Below, piece after piece: positions 52,069 through 58,970 of a stretch of 64,000 nt of DNA. Source of the DNA: Victivallales bacterium (GTDB lineage: Bacteria; Verrucomicrobiota; Lentisphaeria; Oligosphaerales; Oligosphaeraceae). The position numbers and the translations under genes were made by a program. The stretch spans positions 62,001 to 126,000 of the forward strand of contig JAFPYX010000025.1 in the NCBI GenBank assembly GCA_017417585.1, read 5' to 3'. Positions within the stretch are counted from its first letter, which is position 1, and each line of letters begins with the position of its first letter. The notes beneath the pieces were generated by a model. It had not been told where the DNA came from. It searched no databases and saw only the letters and a list, made by a program, of their open reading frames with translations.

Positions 52069-52557
52069 ATGAAAAGAAACCTCTTCCTAGTTGTTTTGAC
52101 GTTGTTTGCCTGCTCCATCTGCATGGCGGCGTCAAAGTCGACAGGCTCCGCTGCCTCCGAAGGCGACTATCAGCTCTGCTACCAGCTTTTCGAGGCGATG
52201 AATATGGAGAAATCGCTTCAATTCACTGCAGACGGGATGGTCGACACCCAGATCGACACTTTGAAGCAAACGGGATTGCCCAATGCGGAGAAGTTGCGCC
52301 CTGCCTTGAAGAAGTTCATGAGAAAAATCTTCACCTACGATAACATCAAGAAGGATATGGCGCAGATTTACCTGAAGCATTTCACGACCGAGGAATTGAA
52401 AGCGTTGCTGAAATTCTATCAGACTCCCGAAGGGCGCAAGATTGCGGAAAAACAGTCGGCGGTTACCGTGGAAGCCAGTAAGCTGGGTGCCCAGCTGGTC
52501 CTGGATCATCAGGATGAATTGGTGCAGGCCATCACCGAGGCCATGGGCGAGGAATGA
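52069..52557 (+). CDS. DUF2059-family exported protein
   Basis: A 162-residue protein with a signal peptide (MKRNLFLVVLTLFACSICMA). The mature part has the DUF2059 pattern: YLKHFTTEELKALLKFYQTPEGRKIAEKQSAV. The family is periplasmic and of unknown function, seen near stress and envelope genes. An AAAGGAG ribosome-binding site precedes the chosen ATG; an earlier in-frame start at 52036 is less likely. It is divergent from nadB; TATATTAA at about 51991-51998 is a -10 candidate. Confidence 0.88.
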   Translation: MKRNLFLVVLTLFACSICMAASKSTGSAASEGDYQLCYQLFEAMNMEKSLQFTADGMVDTQIDTLKQTGLPNAEKLRPALKKFMRKIFTYDNIKKDMAQIYLKHFTTEELKALLKFYQTPEGRKIAEKQSAVTVEASKLGAQLVLDHQDELVQAITEAMGEE

Positions 52558-52583
52558 TTCCCCGTGGTCGCCATCAGCAGGTA

Positions 52584-52640
52584 ATTTCACTCCCCGCAAA
52601 ATGGCCAATGGCATATTTCGCGGGCGGGGTGAAAAATTGC
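52584..52640 (+). terminator. Rho-independent terminator
   Basis: TTTCACTCCCCGC and GCGGGCGGGGTGAAA form a stem with a single bulge and a 20-nt loop, followed by AAATTGCC. It lies 30 nt after the DUF2059 gene. Confidence 0.65.
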
Positions 52641-52778
52641 CTTTAATTTGACGAAAATGCGGGAAATTCTTCGCATTAGCATGGCAAACTGGGGAAGTGC
52701 GATTAACTTTAAGGGTGTTTCCCTTTTCGTCTTTCCGAAACTTCCCCATTCCTAAAGCCTATAGGCAAGCTTCCAACC

Positions 52779-53318
52779 ATGAAAAAACTCCTCGTTGTTT
52801 TTGCCGTTCTGCTGATGACTGCGGGCGCGGTCTCCGCCTTTGACACCACCGCCTTCCAGCTGAGCATCTGGGCCCCGAAGATGCAGCTGGTCCCCCCGGA
52901 AATCGCCATTTCCGGCTTGAAGCTCAATCTGCCATATGGCTCGAACGGGCAGGTCAATGGCGTGGACATCGGTTTTGTCTCCATCAGCAAGGAGCAAAGC
53001 GCGGAGCTGGCGGCGCAGGTGACCGCCCTTCAGATCAACCTCTGGAACAGCACCAGCGGCAATTTCGGCGGCATCCAGGTTGGTCTGGTGAACATCGCGG
53101 ACAATTCGGATGGCGTGGTGGTTGGCCTGGTCAATGTCGCCCATGACCATGCAAATGGCGTCCGCGCTGGTCTGGTGAACACTTCCTTCGAGTATCACGG
53201 CCTGGAAATCGGTCTGGTCAACTACACCGAGTTCCTTCAAGGCGTGCAAATCGGCCTGGTGAACATCGCGACCAAGTCCACGTTGCCGTTCTTCCCCATC
53301 GTGAACATGTGCTTCTAA
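52779..53318 (+). CDS. Exported GLVN-repeat protein
   Basis: A 179-residue protein with a signal peptide (MKKLLVVFAVLLMTAGAVSA). The mature part has five or more copies of a repeat around (V/I)GLVN: IQVGLVNIAD, VVVGLVNVAH, VRAGLVNTSF, LEIGLVNYTE and VQIGLVNIAT, spaced about 19 residues, as in the LA_2272-like surface repeat proteins. The repeats would form a regular beta arrangement at the cell surface or outer membrane. TTGACG at about 52648 may be its -35. A strong terminator follows at 53408. Confidence 0.82.
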   Translation: MKKLLVVFAVLLMTAGAVSAFDTTAFQLSIWAPKMQLVPPEIAISGLKLNLPYGSNGQVNGVDIGFVSISKEQSAELAAQVTALQINLWNSTSGNFGGIQVGLVNIADNSDGVVVGLVNVAHDHANGVRAGLVNTSFEYHGLEIGLVNYTEFLQGVQIGLVNIATKSTLPFFPIVNMCF

Positions 53319-53407
53319 ATTGAATTGACAAATTCCCCAGGAGCGACGGGGCAATGGCGCCGTCCTTGCTGGGGGGAGTCCACCGGCGGTCTTTTCACCG
53401 CTTTTCG

Positions 53408-53445
53408 CACGGGGCAGCCTGACCGGTCTGCCCCGTGTTTGGTTT
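53408..53445 (+). terminator. Rho-independent terminator
   Basis: CACGGGGCAG (53408-53417) pairs with CTGCCCCGTG (53428-53437) around a 10-nt loop, followed by TTTGGTTTTC. It ends the GLVN-repeat gene. Confidence 0.88.
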
Positions 53446-53580
53446 TCAAATTCCCCGATCTTCCCAATGCTTTTGCGGGCGTCTGGCTGTGAGTCGACGA
53501 CGGTTGATGTGAAGCAGTTGACGCATCCTACCCCGTAGTCGAAGTGGCATTGGAAATCGTTTTTAGCTAGGAATACGACA

Positions 53581-55842
53581 GTGCATTCCAATCAACGAAT
53601 CATTTGGTTTTGCAGTATATGGGTCGGTTATGCCCTGCTCGGCGTATTGCTGCTGTGGCTAGGGTATTCCCGAACCTCGCGGGTGATGCGGATGAGCGGC
53701 CTTATGGAGGAGATGCAAGCCAACTGGCAGGAGCAGCTCCTGGAGGGGCAGCTCCAGCATAATGCGCAGGTTCGGGGTTTCCGGGCTCAGAAGCAGGAGG
53801 CGAACTTGGAAAAACTGCAGAAAGAGCAGACCAGCCACCTTTTTGAACTAAGACTCTTAAGCGTGCCGAACAATGACCGTTTGAATCAGGCCATTGAAAG
53901 ACTGGATGGGCAGAATCGTCAATTCTGCGATAGGCTTCATGACTATATCGAGGCGCGGGAGGACCAGGTTCCCGGCAGAATCCAGGAAATGCTGACGCTT
54001 GCCGAGCAGTTCCCGGAGATTCTCGCGGAGATCCGTGCCTCTGCGCGAGGCGGCTTCCAATGGCATCCGTGGCTTTTCTTGGCGTGGCTGCTGCCATTGC
54101 TTGCCAGTGCGTTGCTGGTGCTGTGGCGGCTTCATGACCACCAGCAACGCCAGCTTCAGACTGTTCAGAATTACCTGGACTTGCCCGCCGGGAAGTTGCT
54201 GGAGCCGCAGGAGAAGAAGGATTCCTCAAGGCCATTGGTGATTCGTCCGGACGACCCGGAGCTGCTCAGCAAGATCAAGCTGATGCTGCGCCATGTTCAG
54301 GAGGAGTTCCAGTCCCGCGAGAATTTCATCGCGACGATGTCGCATGAGATCCGCACGCCGATGAATGGCCTGGTCGGCTTTCTCTCCAATCTCAAGGAGA
54401 CCCAGCTCAATGACCAGCAGCAGCAGTATCTTCGCATCATCGAGTCCAGCGCCCGCAGCCTGATGCATGTCATCAACGAGATTCTGGATTTTACCAAGCT
54501 GCGGTCTGGCCGCCTGGCATTGGAGGAGGTCGCCTTCGACCTGCGTGCATTTGCCGAGGAGCGCGCGGCCCTGGCGCGTCAGGCCGCCCGTGGAAAGGCC
54601 CTGAAGGTGCATCTGAATTTCCCCGGCGAGGGACCGGTCATTATCCGCACCGACCCGTCGCGGCTGCGCCAGGTCCTGGACAATCTTCTCTCCAACGCCG
54701 TGAAGTTCACCGACCGCGGCGAGGTCATTCTGGAAATCAACGCCACGCCCGCCGCCACCACGCCGAATCGCCTGGTCCTCGCCTTCAGCGTGCGCGACTC
54801 CGGCATCGGCATGACGCAAACCGAGCAGAGCCGCATCTTCAAGCCCTACACCCAGGCCGACACCTCCATCGCCAGACGCTACGGGGGTACCGGCCTCGGA
54901 CTTTACATCTCGTACTCCTTGGTCGAGCTTCTGGGGGGAAAGCTCCAGCTCCAGAGCCGTCCCGGCGAGGGAAGCACCTTCTCCTTCAGCTTCACCTGCG
55001 ACTGCGCCAAGCCGGAGGAGCAGGTGCGCTTCTCCGACCTCTACCACGTCCGGCTGCCGCGCGCGGAACTCAAAAAACACTGGGCGCTGCTGGTGGACGA
55101 CACGCCGACCAACCTCTTCCTGCTGGAGACGATCTGCCAGTCGGTCGGCTTGCCATACCGCACCGCCGAAAATGGCCGCGTCGCCCTGGAGCTGTGCCGG
55201 CAGCAGCACTTCGACCTCATCTTCATGGACATCCAGATGCCGATCATGGACGGCTATACCGCCATCCGCGAAATCTGCAAGCTGCCGGATTCCGCGACGA
55301 CGGCGATCGTCGCCCTGACAGCCTCGGCCTTCCAGGAAGACGTGGAGAAGGCCCTGGGCGCCGGTTCGACGGGGTTCATTCCCAAGCCGTTCGAGCGTGA
55401 CCAGCTCCTGCTGTGCATCGCGGACGCGCTGGGGATCACGCCGGAACGCGAATTGCGCACATCTGACGAGGATTTCAACGAGAATCCCGAGACGGCCATC
55501 ATCCGCCAGATGCACGACTTCATGCGGGAGCAGTACCGTCTCTCCCTCGGCGAAATCAAGATGATCCTCGCGCAGACCCTCGCCGACTGGCGGCCGCTTC
55601 TCGACAACCTGGCGACCTACGCCGCACAGGGCAACGCGGAGGCGACCAACACCATCCTGCATCGGCTCAAGGGACAGCTCGCCGCCATCGGACTGCTCGA
55701 CCACTCCGAGCAGACCGTGGCCATCATGGAGGCCTTCCGCGCCGGCAACACCGCCAAGGGCCAGACGATGGTCGTCGCCTTCAACCAGTCTCTCACACGG
55801 ATCTTCAAGTCCCTGGAGGGGGATGTGACCCTTCCGCAGTGA
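53581..55842 (+). CDS. Hybrid sensor histidine kinase with receiver and HPt domains
   Basis: A membrane signalling protein of 753 residues. Two membrane helices (about 7-27 and 160-182) enclose a coiled, probably periplasmic region. Then come the HisKA domain with His255 (FIATMSHEIRTPMNG), the ATPase domain (DNLLSNAVKFTDRGEV, DSGIGMTQTEQSRIF, GGTGLGLYISYSLVELLGG), a receiver with Asp550 (LIFMDIQMPIMDGYTA) and an HPt domain with His694 (TILHRLKGQLAAIG). All four phosphorelay residues are kept. The start is GTG. No response regulator is adjacent, so the target is unknown. The XPB-type helicase begins 110 bp downstream. Confidence 0.93.
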   Translation: MHSNQRIIWFCSIWVGYALLGVLLLWLGYSRTSRVMRMSGLMEEMQANWQEQLLEGQLQHNAQVRGFRAQKQEANLEKLQKEQTSHLFELRLLSVPNNDRLNQAIERLDGQNRQFCDRLHDYIEAREDQVPGRIQEMLTLAEQFPEILAEIRASARGGFQWHPWLFLAWLLPLLASALLVLWRLHDHQQRQLQTVQNYLDLPAGKLLEPQEKKDSSRPLVIRPDDPELLSKIKLMLRHVQEEFQSRENFIATMSHEIRTPMNGLVGFLSNLKETQLNDQQQQYLRIIESSARSLMHVINEILDFTKLRSGRLALEEVAFDLRAFAEERAALARQAARGKALKVHLNFPGEGPVIIRTDPSRLRQVLDNLLSNAVKFTDRGEVILEINATPAATTPNRLVLAFSVRDSGIGMTQTEQSRIFKPYTQADTSIARRYGGTGLGLYISYSLVELLGGKLQLQSRPGEGSTFSFSFTCDCAKPEEQVRFSDLYHVRLPRAELKKHWALLVDDTPTNLFLLETICQSVGLPYRTAENGRVALELCRQQHFDLIFMDIQMPIMDGYTAIREICKLPDSATTAIVALTASAFQEDVEKALGAGSTGFIPKPFERDQLLLCIADALGITPERELRTSDEDFNENPETAIIRQMHDFMREQYRLSLGEIKMILAQTLADWRPLLDNLATYAAQGNAEATNTILHRLKGQLAAIGLLDHSEQTVAIMEAFRAGNTAKGQTMVVAFNQSLTRIFKSLEGDVTLPQ

Positions 55843-55891
55843 AGTCGCCTGCGCAGGGAGCAGGAATCAGGGAACCCAAGTACAGGTTTTT

Positions 55892-55954
55892 TAACCTCGA
55901 ACCTGAGACCTGAGACCTGAGACCTGTGATCTCTAACCTCTAACCTCTAACCTT
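55892..55954 (+). repeat. Heptamer array directly upstream of the XPB-like gene
   Basis: Sense strand: CCTGAGA repeated three times, then CCTCTAA repeated three times, ending at the TTG start codon. The array gives a translational start that follows the repeat without a Shine-Dalgarno sequence. Confidence 0.9.
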
Positions 55955-57338
55955 GATTCATCTGGCCTTCCAATCCGGCACCCTTGTCCTCTGGGATGAC
56001 GCGGCCTCCGCGCAGGGGCGCCCCCTTCCCGGCCAGTTGACCCAGTGGTGCAAATACGACACACGCATCCAGCGCTGGAGGGCGTTGGCCAGCGACTACG
56101 CATCCATTCTCGCCGAACTCTATCACCAGCATATCCCCTACGACGACCAGGCACGCGCCTACGAGCAATTGACTTTGGACTTCCGGCCCGGCAAGTCGCC
56201 GCGCGACTACCAGTCCGCCGCGCTGGAGGCCTGGCAGAACGTTGGCCGCCGTGGCATCGTGGTGCTTCCGACCGGCACCGGGAAGTCATTTCTGGCACAG
56301 CTGTGCATTGCGGCCGCCGCGCGTTCGACGCTCGTGGTGGTGCCGACGCTGGACCTCCTGGCGCAATGGGCGCTGCAGTTGCGCAACGCCTTCCATTGCC
56401 CCGTCGGGACCATCGGCGGCGGCTCGCACGATGTCCAGCCCATCACCGTATCCACCTACGACTCCGCGCTCCTCCAGATGGAATTCATCGGCAATCGCTT
56501 CGGGGTGCTGGTGGTGGACGAGTGCCACCACCTTCCCGGACCGATGTATTCCCAGATCGCCAAGCTCGCTTTGGCGCCCTGGCGGCTTGGCCTCACCGCG
56601 ACTCCGGAACGGCAGGACAACCTGGACGCCGAATACGCTTCGCTTCTCGGGCCGATCTGCTTCCGGCGCGAAATCACCGAACTCTCCGAGGCCACGGTGC
56701 TGGCTCCCTACGAGACCGTCACCCTCGACGTCGAACTCGACCCGGACGAACAGGAGGAATACAACCGCACCCACTCCATCTACGTGGACTTCCTCCACCG
56801 CAACCAGATTTCCTTTGGCACTCCGCAGGGATGGGGCTTCTTCCTGCGCGCATGCGCACGGCAGCCCGACGGACGGGAGGCGCTCAACGCCTATCTCAGC
56901 CAGCGGCGAGTCGCGCGATCCTCCCGCGCAAAGCTCCGTCAAATCCACGAGCTGCTCCAAGTCCACCGCCACGACCGCACGATCATTTTCACCGCCGACA
57001 ACGCGACCGCCTATCGCATCGGAACCACCTTCTGCCTCCCCGTCATCACCCACCATACCAAGACGCCCGAGCGAATCGCCTTCCTGGATGCCTTCCGGGA
57101 TGGGCGCTATCCCGTGCTGGTCACCAGCAAGGTGCTCAACGAGGGCGTGGACGTGCCTGCCGCCAGCGTGGGCATCATCGTCTCCGGCTCCGGATCGGTG
57201 CGCGAGCATGTCCAGCGCCTGGGGCGAATTTTGCGACCGGCCCCCGGCAAGACCGCGCTGCTCTATGAACTGGTGAGCCTCGGAACTGGCGAGACCTACG
57301 TCTCCGAACGCCGTCGAAACCACCCTGCCTATCAATAA
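55953..57338 (+). CDS. XPB-type superfamily 2 helicase
   Basis: An ATP-dependent DNA translocase like archaeal XPB/SSL2. The 461 residues have an N-terminal damage-recognition-like domain (CKYDTRIQRWRALASDYASILAELYHQHIPYDDQAR, about 33-68), Walker A LPTGTGKSFL (about 104-113), DECHH (about 189-193), LTATPERQD, and the C-terminal helicase motifs ITHHTKTPERIAFL, VTSKVLNEGVDVPAASVGIIVSGSGSVREHVQRLGRILR. The RED motif of XPB is not visible. The likely start is TTG, made by the flanking repeat. Bax1-like nuclease follows with a 151-bp gap. In archaea XPB and Bax1 form a repair helicase-nuclease; here a similar role is inferred. Confidence 0.9.
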   Translation: MIHLAFQSGTLVLWDDAASAQGRPLPGQLTQWCKYDTRIQRWRALASDYASILAELYHQHIPYDDQARAYEQLTLDFRPGKSPRDYQSAALEAWQNVGRRGIVVLPTGTGKSFLAQLCIAAAARSTLVVVPTLDLLAQWALQLRNAFHCPVGTIGGGSHDVQPITVSTYDSALLQMEFIGNRFGVLVVDECHHLPGPMYSQIAKLALAPWRLGLTATPERQDNLDAEYASLLGPICFRREITELSEATVLAPYETVTLDVELDPDEQEEYNRTHSIYVDFLHRNQISFGTPQGWGFFLRACARQPDGREALNAYLSQRRVARSSRAKLRQIHELLQVHRHDRTIIFTADNATAYRIGTTFCLPVITHHTKTPERIAFLDAFRDGRYPVLVTSKVLNEGVDVPAASVGIIVSGSGSVREHVQRLGRILRPAPGKTALLYELVSLGTGETYVSERRRNHPAYQ

Positions 57339-57366
57339 TTCGTAATTCGTAATTCGTAATTCGTGT
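57335..57366 (+). repeat. AATTCGT heptamer array at the end of the XPB-like gene
   Basis: About four AATTCGT units begin within the XPB stop codon (TAA at 57336-57338). This is the stop-side orientation of the second heptamer family. A matching inverted array precedes the next gene at 57465-57490. Confidence 0.85.
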
Positions 57367-57464
57367 TTTTGCGTAATGCGATTACGCATTTTGAAAAGCA
57401 GTGGCGGACACAGACAATTGCGCATTTTTGAAAAGCAGTGCGCAGTGGCATGGCGCATGCCACT

Positions 57465-57490
57465 AATTACGCATTACGCATTACGCATTA
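57465..57490 (+). repeat. ATTACGC heptamer array before the Bax1-like gene
   Basis: ATTACGC is repeated three times and the last copy runs into the ATG (57490). On the sense strand this is the reverse complement orientation of the array at 57335-57366, with about 100 bp between them. Confidence 0.85.
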
Positions 57491-58740
57491 TGCTGAACCG
57501 CGGCCTCATTTCAGCCATCTGCCGCCAGGGCGTGGTCCATCCGACTTTCGTGAAGACCACGCTGTCTGGCCCGCTGGAATTGGCCGCGCAGCTCATCGAG
57601 GCCTACCGCACGGCAGCCGCGCAACACCAAAGCGCCTCCGAGCTGGATGAGTACACCACGCCGCTCATCGACGGCGCCGACAACCGGCGTCTCGCACTCG
57701 CATTGCGGAAGCTCCTGGACGAGCGGAGCACCTTCTCCTCGCTGGCAGAACTCGACTTCCCCAAACTCCGCGCCGAAGCGCTGGAGCATTCCGCAAAACT
57801 CCTTCAGGGCGACGAAGCATTGCCCGATGTGGAAAGCTGGCGGGAAATCCTCCAACAGAAGCTGCCTGAAAACCCGCTGCTCAAGAACGACAGTCTCTAT
57901 GCCGACCTCCCTGAAAACGACTGCCTGCTGGAATTCAGGGATCTGAACGCGCAACAGCTGCTCAACCGCTATAACCTTGCGCTTGTGCAAGGCATCCTGC
58001 TGACGGCCAGGCATCTGGACATCCATCTGGCGACCGCCGACGCGCCCCGGCTCCGCAGGGTGTTCAAATATCTCCGCTTCTTCCAGCTTCTGGCCACCGT
58101 CGAGGCAGAAGACGATGCCCCCGGCGACGGCCTCCTGCGCATGCACCTGATTGTGGACGGTCCGGCAAGCATCCTCGACCAGGCCAAACGCTATGGACTC
58201 CAGCTGGCGGCATTCTTCCCCGCCATCTGCTCCGTGGAACGCTGGAGCCTGGAGGCGGAGGTGACGTGGAAGAACCGAACAAATGTTGTATTGCGGCTCA
58301 ACCAGGACTCCCGCCTGGAATGCCCCTATCATAATTTCGCGGCGTATGTGCCCGATGAAATCCGGCTCTTCCACACGCACTTCCAGGAGACGGTCCCCGA
58401 GTGGAAAATCGTCGGGAACACCCCGTTCCTGCGAGGGGAAGGACGGGAAGTCATCTTCCCGGATCTGTCGTTTCAATATCAGGACGGGACTCTTGTGCAC
58501 CTGGAATTATTCAACCGCTGGCACGCCAACGGCCTTGTGGAACGCGTCAAATGGCTCGAAGCACACCCCGATATACCGCTCATCCTTGGGGTGGACCGAA
58601 CGCTTCAACGAGATGCAGAACTCCAAGTTATTCTAGACCAGTCGCCTTGGTTCACACAATATGGCTTCCTCTACCGCGACTATCCCACCTGCGAACGCAC
58701 CAGAAAGGCACTGCAAAGAAGGTTAGAGGGTAGAGGGTAG
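57490..58740 (+). CDS. Bax1-like nuclease (DUF790)
   Basis: Putative structure-specific nuclease that partners XPB. The 416 residues follow the DUF790 pattern: an N-terminal helical part (FVKTTLSGPLELAAQLIEAYRTAAAQH), a central beta-rich region with LLNRYNLALVQGILL, and a C-terminal PD-(D/E)XK-like core with FPDLSFQYQDGTLVHLELFNRW, candidate catalytic residues Asp325 and Glu339, and ILGVDRTL. The expected lysine after Glu is not obvious. The gene starts in a repeat and its last four residues (EGRG) and TAG stop are encoded by a heptamer array, so its true C terminus has been set by the repeat. Confidence 0.82.
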   Translation: MLNRGLISAICRQGVVHPTFVKTTLSGPLELAAQLIEAYRTAAAQHQSASELDEYTTPLIDGADNRRLALALRKLLDERSTFSSLAELDFPKLRAEALEHSAKLLQGDEALPDVESWREILQQKLPENPLLKNDSLYADLPENDCLLEFRDLNAQQLLNRYNLALVQGILLTARHLDIHLATADAPRLRRVFKYLRFFQLLATVEAEDDAPGDGLLRMHLIVDGPASILDQAKRYGLQLAAFFPAICSVERWSLEAEVTWKNRTNVVLRLNQDSRLECPYHNFAAYVPDEIRLFHTHFQETVPEWKIVGNTPFLRGEGREVIFPDLSFQYQDGTLVHLELFNRWHANGLVERVKWLEAHPDIPLILGVDRTLQRDAELQVILDQSPWFTQYGFLYRDYPTCERTRKALQRRLEGRG

Positions 58741-58744
58741 AGGC
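58719..58744 (+). repeat. Heptamer array at the end of the Bax1-like gene
   Basis: AAGGTTAGAGGGTAGAGGGTAGAGG overlaps the last codons and the stop TAG. It is the reverse complement orientation of the array before the XPB-like start, so the gene pair is bracketed by inverted repeats. Confidence 0.9.
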
Positions 58745-58905
58745 TTGGCAGGGGCGCGTCCCGCGCACCACGGCCCACATACGCCACACGTGCGGAAATT
58801 CCGGTTTGGCAGGGGCGCGTCCCGCGCACCACGGGCCCACATGCGCCACAAGTGCGGAAATTCGGGCCTGGCAGGGGCGTGTCCCGCGCACCACGGTTTC
58901 CGTAC
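58745..58905. repeat. Tandem repeat of about 62 bp
   Basis: Two and a half copies of a unit starting GGCAGGGGCGCGTCCCGCGC and continuing to GTGCGGAAATTC begin near 58747, 58808 and 58869. Each has GCGCGTCCCGCGC and GGCGCACA-like palindromic parts. It lies between the convergent Bax1-like and GH106-like genes. Confidence 0.85.
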
Positions 58906-58942
58906 AGAAAATGGCGCCGCGATTTAACGAAACCGTGGCGCC

Positions 58943-58970
58943 ATAATTACGAATTACGAATTACGAATTG
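58943..58970 (-). repeat. AATTCGT array at the end of the GH106-like gene
   Basis: On the sense strand GGCAATTCGTAATTCGTAAT; the first TAA is the stop codon of the glycosidase, whose last residues (NS) are encoded by the repeat. Confidence 0.85.
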
